DNA from: an uncultured Bacilli bacterium
GTDB lineage: Bacteria > Bacillota_I > Bacilli_A > RF39 > UBA660
NCBI GenBank assembly: GCA_947627405.1
Contig: CANQVY010000057.1
Location: 1 to 7,617 of the forward strand
DNA: 7,617 bases
Reading direction: 5' to 3'
Below are positions 1 through 4,943 of the stretch, piece by piece (position 1 is the first letter of the stretch; each line of letters opens with the position of its first letter). Under the pieces are notes generated by a model. That model searched no databases and was not told the origin of the DNA. It was given only the letters and a program-made list of their open reading frames with translations. A program made the translations under genes and the position numbers.

Positions 1-99
1 ATACTCACCATATTTTTGATTAGCTTCCGCAATTAAAGATAATAATTCTTTGTCAATAGTATAGTTTATTGGTAACACATCAGCTTTAAATGGTTCCAT
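1..99 (-). CDS. Fic/DOC-family protein, N-terminal fragment (3' end outside window)
   Basis: The minus strand carries an open frame from an ATG at 99 to the window edge, giving 33 codons. It begins MEPFKADVLPINYTIDKELL and ends in IAEANQKYGEY. This pattern, Pro-Phe near the start, an LPI motif, then a helix with an EAN..(L/Y)GEY signature, matches the N-terminal Fic_N region of stand-alone Fic proteins. These usually run about 300-400 residues and transfer AMP from ATP to a target protein hydroxyl. The catalytic HPFxxGNGR motif would lie downstream, outside the window, so activity cannot be judged. The start is supported by an AGGA ribosome binding site at 104-107, close to the ATG. The gene sits behind a region with repeated inverted half-sites (146-218), which may control it. 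The family call rests on 33 residues recognised from memory; some other protein with a similar N-terminus cannot be excluded. Confidence 0.62.
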   Translation of the reverse strand, partial: MEPFKADVLPINYTIDKELLSLIAEANQKYGEY

Positions 100-145
100 A
101 ATTTCCTAGACAAATTCTATCATATTTTTGCCTAAATACAAATAG

Positions 146-180
146 AAAATGCACAATAAATTAATAATATTGTGCATTTT
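146..180. repeat. Perfect 13-bp inverted repeat, TGCACAATA/TATTGTGCA
   Basis: AAAATGCACAATA at 146-158 pairs perfectly with TATTGTGCATTTT at 168-180 around a 9-nt AT loop. On the plus strand a T-rich run follows (about 181-191), so it could act as a plus-strand terminator, but no plus-strand gene lies upstream. On the minus strand it lies about 47 bases before the Fic-like start codon with no T-tract after it. An operator or 5'-leader hairpin therefore seems more likely than a minus-strand terminator. The core half-site recurs in the neighbouring repeat at 200-218. The structure is seen directly; its function is inferred. Confidence 0.6.
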
Positions 181-199
181 TCTCTTTTTTTGACATATT

Positions 200-218
200 T
201 TGCACAACTTTTGTGCAA
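200..218. repeat. Perfect 8-bp inverted repeat, TTGCACAA-3-TTGTGCAA
   Basis: TTGCACAA at 200-207 and TTGTGCAA at 211-218 are exact inverted copies separated by CTT, a 19-bp dyad of the size bound by dimeric helix-turn-helix repressors. The same TTGTGCA half-site makes up the stems of the longer repeat at 146-180, giving four copies in about 70 bp. A plus-strand TTGACA hexamer lies just beside it at 190-195. The arrangement looks like an operator region upstream of the Fic-like gene, but no regulator gene is visible in the window. Confidence 0.55.
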
Positions 219-334
219 TTTATTGCTTTCTTAATCATTTCATAGCATAAGCATAATTTTCAAATTTAATATAGATTAATTACATAAACTTTTTTAAAAA
301 TCAGCATTTTTAATCAAACTATTGTAATTTATGG

Positions 335-363
335 CAAACAAAAATGGAGCGCTATTGTGCTCC
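335..363 (-). terminator. Intrinsic terminator of the tail-anchored protein gene
   Basis: On the minus strand GGAGC (363-359) pairs with GCTCC (350-346) around an 8-nt loop, and ATTTTTGTTT follows directly. The stem is short but all-but-one GC, and it lies about 50 bases after the stop codon at 413. A weaker AT-only hairpin (ATAAATC/GATTTAT, 385-403) lies between the stop and this terminator. The stem is not followed by T residues on the plus strand, so it works in the minus direction only. Confidence 0.6.
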
Positions 364-412
364 TTCAGAGAGATTTACGACAAAATAAATCTTTTAGATT
401 TATCTCCGATTA

Positions 413-1387
413 TCATAATTTTATGATTCCAAAATACATGAGCGCTACAAGAAGCAGAACAATGGCTGTACCAATAGCCATCCCTATGGATAACCCATTT
501 GCAAATCCTAAACGATTTGCTCCAAATGTTTTTACATATTGTTTTGGTCCCTTAACCTCTGCATTCGTTATTTCTTCTGTTATCGGCTGTTCTACCTTTT
601 TGTTAGAATTAGCCAAATGATTCATATTTTTTAATACATCTACTGGTAAATCTAAAAGAACAAGGCTATACTGTCCACTTGGATCACTTACCATAAAACG
701 CTTACGTAAATCTAAATCCACTTCATTATCCGTCAATACTTCTAAATCATGTGCCTCTGCCAAATGATTATATATTTCAGGTAAAATGGTATGATCAAAC
801 AAATCTGCGTCTTCACAACTATAAGAAAAATTTCCTATTAAAACATCTCTAGTATTTTCATTATTTTCAGGGGCAGATACAATAATACTTAATTTATCAT
901 CTTGAAGCCTTCTATCTACTTCTGAAAGAATAATATCCGTTATTCCAATAGTTGGAGATAACTCTTCTTGTTGCCCTTGAATGGTTGTCTGCATTTCTTG
1001 AGCCGGTAATTCAACGGAATTTGTACTCAGTTCTGGAATTATAACCTTACCGTCTGTAGTTGGATCTATTGTAGGAAGATCCTCAAAGGAAGGATTTACT
1101 TCTTCAATGGATGGTTCTACTTGTCCAATAGGATCTGTAGATAAAGTTTCTATAGAATTTGAATTTGCCATTATTTCTAACTGCTCATTAATATGCTGTA
1201 AATCTTCTTTTAATCCTTCAAAAGATTCTATAGAATTACTATTTATATATTGTTCTAATTCCTGTTGTAATTCTTTTAAATTTATATTTTTATCCCCTTC
1301 CAAGGCTCTTTTTATTTTTTCCATTAATGGTTTTATGGCTTCTTGTTCTAAAGAAACTTTTTCTAAATCATTTAATAATTCATTCAT
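413..1387 (-). CDS. Tail-anchored membrane protein of unknown function (324 aa)
   Basis: I do not recognise the family. The protein starts MNELLNDLEKVSLEQEA and has three visible parts. Residues 1-75 are charged and helical, probably coiled coil. Residues 76-150 are an acidic, Pro/Thr/Ser/Gln-rich linker. Residues 150-255 look like a folded alpha/beta domain (strands such as LSIIVSA and YSLVLLDL). After a second short linker comes a single membrane segment at about 296-322 with only KL after it, so the bulk faces one side of the membrane and no signal peptide is present. The membrane segment has a glycine zipper, G298-xxx-G302-xxx-G306, which often packs helices into oligomers. The short motif SNSIE occurs twice (residues 50-54 and 76-80). 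The start at 1387 is chosen because AGGTGG precedes it by 7 bases; an in-frame ATG at 1504 lacks such a site. It ends in tandem stops, TGA then TAA. It follows the Ca2+ ATPase after 233 bp. Confidence 0.85.
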   Translation of the reverse strand: MNELLNDLEKVSLEQEAIKPLMEKIKRALEGDKNINLKELQQELEQYINSNSIESFEGLKEDLQHINEQLEIMANSNSIETLSTDPIGQVEPSIEEVNPSFEDLPTIDPTTDGKVIIPELSTNSVELPAQEMQTTIQGQQEELSPTIGITDIILSEVDRRLQDDKLSIIVSAPENNENTRDVLIGNFSYSCEDADLFDHTILPEIYNHLAEAHDLEVLTDNEVDLDLRKRFMVSDPSGQYSLVLLDLPVDVLKNMNHLANSNKKVEQPITEEITNAEVKGPKQYVKTFGANRLGFANGLSIGMAIGTAIVLLLVALMYFGIIKL

Positions 1388-1392
1388 ACTTA

Positions 1393-1400
1393 CACCACCT
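1393..1400 (-). promoter_or_regulatory. Ribosome binding site that fixes the 324-aa start
   Basis: AGGTGGTG on the minus strand lies 5-7 bases before the ATG at 1387. It is the only good Shine-Dalgarno sequence near any in-frame start, so it decides against the ATG 39 codons upstream. Its first base is also the last base of the 18-bp palindrome next to it. Confidence 0.75.
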
Positions 1401-1417
1401 ATTCTATATATAGAATA
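1400..1417. repeat. Perfect 18-bp palindrome TATTCTATATATAGAATA
   Basis: The 18 bases are identical to their own reverse complement and abut the ribosome binding site of the 324-aa gene. On the minus strand the left half reads TGTTATTCT, an extended -10-like element (TGn plus a 4/6 hexamer) with no good -35 at the right distance. A site here would overlap both the possible promoter and the start of the leader, a natural place for a repressor operator. An AT-only palindrome can also arise by chance in DNA this AT-rich. Confidence 0.45.
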
Positions 1418-1620
1418 ACACATTTTAAAAAAAGAAAAAAGTCCAATTTTATTTTTTGATTGAGCTTTTGTCTTTTCTACTTGGAAATATTTGTTATAAA
1501 ACATTTATAATCGATTTTCTCTATTAGAATCTTTTTTATATAGTAAGATACTTTTTTTCATTCTATCCATTGACGGATTAAATCGATTGTATCTTTTATT
1601 TTTAATATTTAGTAAATATT

Positions 1621-4200
1621 TTATACTCCACCAATAATTCCTCTTTTCCTAAGTATCAATTTTCTGATCCAATCTACTGGTATTACAGTAGCAGCAAGAA
1701 GTAGCATAATATTAAATTCTTTGAATGTTAATCCATAGGTTCTAAATAAATCCCCACCGTAGTAAATAAGAATTGTTTGCACAATAATAATAAATAGAAT
1801 AACAATCAAAAACACTCTATTTTTTAATAGATTTGATAAGATATTGATTCGACAACTTCGTGCATTAAAACTATTAAAAATACCCATAAAAATAAATAAT
1901 CCAAAAAATGCTGTTAATAAATATTTATCTCCTAATCCTCCTCTAAAAAAACTACTAATAATATTTGTCTTTAAAAAGAAAATACAAAGCATGGCAGAAT
2001 AAATACCTGTGAACAAAATTTCATTTAACATATACTTATTTAAGATATGTTCATTTTTCTTTTTAGGATATTCATCCATATATTCTTCTAAAGCGGGTTC
2101 ATAAGAAAAGGCAATGCCTGCAAGTGTATCCATTACCATATTAATCCATAACATCTGAATAACGGTTACTGGAGTATCAATCCCAATAAATGGACCAATA
2201 ATCGATAGACTAATTGCACACAAATTTACTGTTAACTGAAAAATAATAAATTTTCGAATACTTTTAAATATTGTTCTTCCATACATTACCGCTTTAGCAA
2301 TTGATAAAAAATTATCATCAAGAATTACAATATCGCTTGCTTCTTTTGAAACTTCTGTTCCGCTTCCCATAGAAAATCCAACATTGGCTTTTTTTAAAGC
2401 GGGTGCATCGTTGACGCCATCTCCTGTCATTCCTACTACTAAATCTAATTCTTGTGATAACCTGACTAATCTAGATTTATCTTGAGGCAAGCTTCGAGCA
2501 ACTACTTTTAATTTTGGAATTAATTGTTTAATCTCATCATCTGAAAGTTTATTTAATTCATCACTTGTAATCACTAAATCATTTTCTTTATTTAAAAGTC
2601 CGACCTCTTTGGCAATATTGATAGCCGTATCCTTATTATCCCCTGTAATCATAACCGTTTGTATGTGTGCCTTATTTACTAACTCAATTCCTCTGATGGC
2701 TTCTTCTCTTATCTCATCACGAATAGAAACAAAACCAACTAAAGTTAGATTTTCTAAATTATCATTTAAATCATTAGAAGTAGCAAAAAGCAATATTCTA
2801 AAGCCTTTCTTATTTAACTGTTGTATTTTACTTATCATTTTATCTTTATTTAAAAATACACTTCTTTTTCCGTTGCTATCATAGCAGTAATGACATTTAG
2901 GAAGTATCTTTTCATAGGCTCCTTTAATATATCGAATTTTTTCAATAACACAAGAGGAATATTTCCTTTTACTATTAAAAGAAAGGCTTTGTTCTTTTTT
3001 GAATGTATTGTTTTCTTCTTTTACAAAATCCAATAATGCTTTATCGGTTATATTTCCTCCTATAATTTCTTTCTTTGTATAAATTCCTTCATTATTATAA
3101 ATAAAAGATTTATATAAAATATCCTTAAAAGAAGGATTTATCTTTTTTAAATTCTTATATTCAAATAGATTTCCATCATAAAAACTTTGAACTTTTAAAT
3201 TTCCTTTTGTTAATGTACCTGTTTTATCCGTAAACAAAATATTAATATTCCCTGCAGTTTCTATCCCAACGAGTTTTCTCACTAAGACATTATTTTTTAG
3301 CATTCTTTTCATATTGGAAGATAATACCAAGGTAATCATCATAGGCAAACCTTCTGGGACTGCTACTACAATGATGGTTACACTTAAGGTTAGAGCATAT
3401 AAAATATAACTACTTAGTAAAGGAAAGTTTGTAATGGTATTCAAAATAAGAGATCCATTAAAATGATTGTCAATTACAATTTTAGAAAACAAATAAGAAA
3501 AAGAAACAAGTATTGCTCCGATATACCCAATTTTACTAATTACTTTTGCTAAAGAGGTAAGTCTTACTTTTAGAGGACTTTTTTCTTGTTTTATATTTAA
3601 TTCTTCACTCATTCTTCCGTAAAATGTCTCTTTCCCCACTTTTTCTACTTTCATAATTGCATTTTTTGCATACACTACTGTTCCTCGAAATACTTTTGAA
3701 TTCTTTCCTTTGTATATTTCTTTTGATTCTCCTGTTAAAGAAGATTCATCAACAGATATCTCTCCATCCAAAATTACTCCATCGGCTGGAATTTTGTCTC
3801 CTGCTTGTAAAAGAATGATATCGCCTACTACAACTTCATCAACCCCTATTAACTGTTCTTTATTATTTCTTTTTACTTTACATTTCACTTTGGAAGCTTC
3901 CTCTTGCATTTTTATAAAAGCTTGTTCACTTCCATATTCTGAAATGGTTGATATAAAAGAAGCTATAAAAATGGCAATAACAATCCCAATTGTTTCAAAC
4001 CAATCAAAATCTTTGATTAAAAAGACGGTCTTAATACCAAGCGCTATTAAAAGTATTTTAATAATCGGATCCCCTAAAGATTCTAATAATAATTTAAAAA
4101 AGCTATTGTTATTTTCCATATGAATACTATTTGTACCATATTTTTTTCTACTTTCGATTACTTCTTCATTACTTAGACCTTTACTATAAACATTATTCAT
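1621..4200 (-). CDS. P-type Ca2+-transporting ATPase, PMCA-like (type IIB), 859 aa
   Basis: The protein uses ATP to pump cations, very probably Ca2+, out across the cytoplasmic membrane. All P-type landmarks are present in order. The actuator loop has TGES (156-159). M4 carries VAVPEGLP with the ion-binding Glu283. The phosphorylation motif is DKTGT with Asp325. The nucleotide-binding domain has SFNSKRKYSS and Lys426 in KGAYE. TGD is at 519-521 and TGDGVNDAP at 592-600, the hinge before M5. M5 reads QLTVNLCA with Asn659, and M6 reads LWINMVMDT with Asn687 and Asp691. Four further hydrophobic segments follow to about residue 845. M5 has Ala662 where two-site SERCA pumps have a Glu, and M6 matches the plasma-membrane form, so one Ca2+ per cycle is expected. 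The protein is full length, has no heavy-metal domain at the N-terminus and no calmodulin-binding tail. The start has AGGAGGA 5 bases upstream. The closely related Na+/K+ and Mn2+ pumps are less likely alternatives. Confidence 0.95.
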   Translation of the reverse strand: MNNVYSKGLSNEEVIESRKKYGTNSIHMENNNSFFKLLLESLGDPIIKILLIALGIKTVFLIKDFDWFETIGIVIAIFIASFISTISEYGSEQAFIKMQEEASKVKCKVKRNNKEQLIGVDEVVVGDIILLQAGDKIPADGVILDGEISVDESSLTGESKEIYKGKNSKVFRGTVVYAKNAIMKVEKVGKETFYGRMSEELNIKQEKSPLKVRLTSLAKVISKIGYIGAILVSFSYLFSKIVIDNHFNGSLILNTITNFPLLSSYILYALTLSVTIIVVAVPEGLPMMITLVLSSNMKRMLKNNVLVRKLVGIETAGNINILFTDKTGTLTKGNLKVQSFYDGNLFEYKNLKKINPSFKDILYKSFIYNNEGIYTKKEIIGGNITDKALLDFVKEENNTFKKEQSLSFNSKRKYSSCVIEKIRYIKGAYEKILPKCHYCYDSNGKRSVFLNKDKMISKIQQLNKKGFRILLFATSNDLNDNLENLTLVGFVSIRDEIREEAIRGIELVNKAHIQTVMITGDNKDTAINIAKEVGLLNKENDLVITSDELNKLSDDEIKQLIPKLKVVARSLPQDKSRLVRLSQELDLVVGMTGDGVNDAPALKKANVGFSMGSGTEVSKEASDIVILDDNFLSIAKAVMYGRTIFKSIRKFIIFQLTVNLCAISLSIIGPFIGIDTPVTVIQMLWINMVMDTLAGIAFSYEPALEEYMDEYPKKKNEHILNKYMLNEILFTGIYSAMLCIFFLKTNIISSFFRGGLGDKYLLTAFFGLFIFMGIFNSFNARSCRINILSNLLKNRVFLIVILFIIIVQTILIYYGGDLFRTYGLTFKEFNIMLLLAATVIPVDWIRKLILRKRGIIGGV

Positions 4201-4205
4201 AGAAA

Positions 4206-4212
4206 TCCTCCT
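4206..4212 (-). promoter_or_regulatory. Strong ribosome binding site of the Ca2+ ATPase gene
   Basis: AGGAGGA on the minus strand lies 5 bases before the ATG at 4200 and is a near-perfect match to the 16S rRNA tail. It confirms the start beginning MNNVYSKGLS. Confidence 0.85.
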
Positions 4213-4236
4213 ATAAAATGTTTATTAACCGATCAT

Positions 4237-4275
4237 AAAAAAAAGAACATGCATATTTCGACATGTTCTTTTTTA
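4237..4275 (-). terminator. Intrinsic terminator closing the peptidase/partner pair
   Basis: A perfect 13-bp stem (4239-4251 with 4262-4274, core GAACATG/CATGTTC) encloses a 10-nt loop, and on the minus strand it runs into eight T residues ending at 4237. It starts about 20 bases after the TAA at 4295. The A/T flanks make it symmetrical, so it could also stop plus-strand transcription. Only about 25 bases separate it from the ATPase ribosome binding site, so the ATPase must rely on read-through or on a promoter overlapping this hairpin. Confidence 0.88.
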
Positions 4276-4294
4276 TTGTCTTAATACAAATTTA

Positions 4295-4942
4295 TTATTT
4301 AAAATTTGCTACTTTTGATGGAGGAGTTTGATAATAAATATCCGGTACAGCTTTATATACCAATGTAGATATTGGTATTTTCGTTTTACTTGCCATTTCC
4401 TTTTTTAAAGATCCAATTACACTATTTATTGCATCAGAAATGTTTTTATATTGTTCTACATCTGTACATTTCGCCTGATCATAAGCAAATTCAAAAATAA
4501 TACTTTTTGAATTTAAAATATTATCAAAATTAGTAAGTCCAAATACAGCTTGATTCCCTTGTTCAAACAAAACTTTAGGGTAAGTTTTATTCAAAAAATC
4601 ACTATCAAGCATACTATGATTATTTATACAATTGAATATAACATTTATTTCTTCATCACTTAAGTTTTCAATATGAAAATTGTTTCTTAAATAGATATAA
4701 TTGCTCCCTAAAGTAGAGAATTTATGATAAAAATTATAGTCATGATCTTCAACTATAGGAATATTTATTCCTAATGAATAAATATATTGATCATATTTTG
4801 AAAAATTGATCATTTGCTTTAGTAAAATTTCAAAACTTTCTCTATATTTTATTTGATATGCAATAAAATCATTTTCATTAATTTTTCTATTTCTAATTAA
4901 ATTTTCATTATAGGTATTTGGAATATAAATAAACTTTCTCAT
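4295..4942 (-). CDS. Orphan 215-aa protein coupled to the large peptidase-tipped protein
   Basis: I do not recognise this family. The protein begins MRKFIYIPNTYNENLI, is soluble-looking, and has no signal peptide or membrane segment. It reads as mixed alpha/beta. There are helices near residues 33-50 and 95-108, hydrophobic strands near 147-154 (KSIIFEFA), a long amphipathic helix at about 163-185, and a Pro-containing C-terminal tail (YYQTPPSK). Its two Cys residues, 105 and 159, show no metal-site spacing. The gene starts one base after the stop of the large upstream gene, whose last codons carry its GGAGGG ribosome binding site, so the two proteins are almost certainly made together. A terminator follows directly. 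By position it could be an immunity protein, inhibitor, chaperone or accessory partner of the peptidase-tipped protein, but nothing in its sequence proves any of these. A GTG at 4951 gives three more residues, but it abuts the ribosome binding site, so the ATG is preferred. Confidence 0.88.
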   Translation of the reverse strand: MRKFIYIPNTYNENLIRNRKINENDFIAYQIKYRESFEILLKQMINFSKYDQYIYSLGINIPIVEDHDYNFYHKFSTLGSNYIYLRNNFHIENLSDEEINVIFNCINNHSMLDSDFLNKTYPKVLFEQGNQAVFGLTNFDNILNSKSIIFEFAYDQAKCTDVEQYKNISDAINSVIGSLKKEMASKTKIPISTLVYKAVPDIYYQTPPSKVANFK

Positions 4943-4943
4943 A

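Larger units (their letters stand above)
100..412. other. Non-coding interval between the 324-aa gene and the Fic-like gene
   Basis: These 313 bases contain no open frame with a ribosome binding site on either strand; the longest minus-strand candidates are about 13 codons. Besides the terminator (335-363) and the two inverted repeats (146-180 and 200-218), positions 220-334 are plain AT-rich sequence in which I see nothing definite. No convincing -35/-10 pair is visible for the Fic-like gene. A TATGAT hexamer at 119-124 on the minus strand is at a workable distance from its start but has only a 3/6 -35 partner. Confidence 0.6.
1388..1620 (-). other. AT-rich intergenic gap with several short palindromes
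   Basis: No credible gene lies between the ATPase stop and the 324-aa start. The gap holds a 17-bp palindrome touching the ATPase stop (AATATTTA-G-TAAATATT, 1604-1620). It also has a long-range pairing AAGATAC/GTATCTT (1545-1551 with 1589-1595) enclosing an ATCC/GGAT mini-stem (1565-1568 with 1575-1578), and two copies of the palindrome AATCGATT (1509-1516 and 1581-1588). No GC stem with a T-tail is present, so I see no firm terminator after the ATPase, and read-through into the 324-aa gene is possible. It matches no riboswitch class I can recognise. Confidence 0.5.

Noticed and set aside
190..219. A plus-strand promoter TTGACA-18-TGCAAT.
   Set aside because: The -35 is perfect but the -10 matches only 4 of 6 and no plus-strand gene follows. 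It is kept only as context for the inverted-repeat finding.
100..334. Repeated hairpins as a possible CRISPR or REP-type array.
   Set aside because: There are only two dyads of different arm length and spacing, with no regular repeat-spacer units.
410..415. Possible TGA recoding (TGA as Trp) in this AT-rich genome.
   Set aside because: The TGA ending the 324-aa frame is followed at once by TAA, so it is uninformative. Trp residues, such as the one in DFDWFE of the ATPase, use TGG, and no gene needs TGA read-through.
357..620. A plus-strand open frame of 87 codons.
   Set aside because: It is the antisense shadow of the 3' end of the 324-aa gene, starts inside the terminator stem and has no ribosome binding site or family-like sequence.
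1388..1504. An in-frame ATG at 1504 would lengthen the 324-aa protein by 39 residues.
   Set aside because: No ribosome binding site precedes it, whereas AGGTGG stands 7 bases before the ATG at 1387. The extra residues are translated from AT-rich leader and the palindrome.
3710..4123. A plus-strand open frame of 137 codons, and shorter ones at 2609-2884 and 1107-1418.
   Set aside because: All lie opposite conserved coding sequence (the ATPase or the 324-aa gene) and have low-complexity antisense composition and no start signals.
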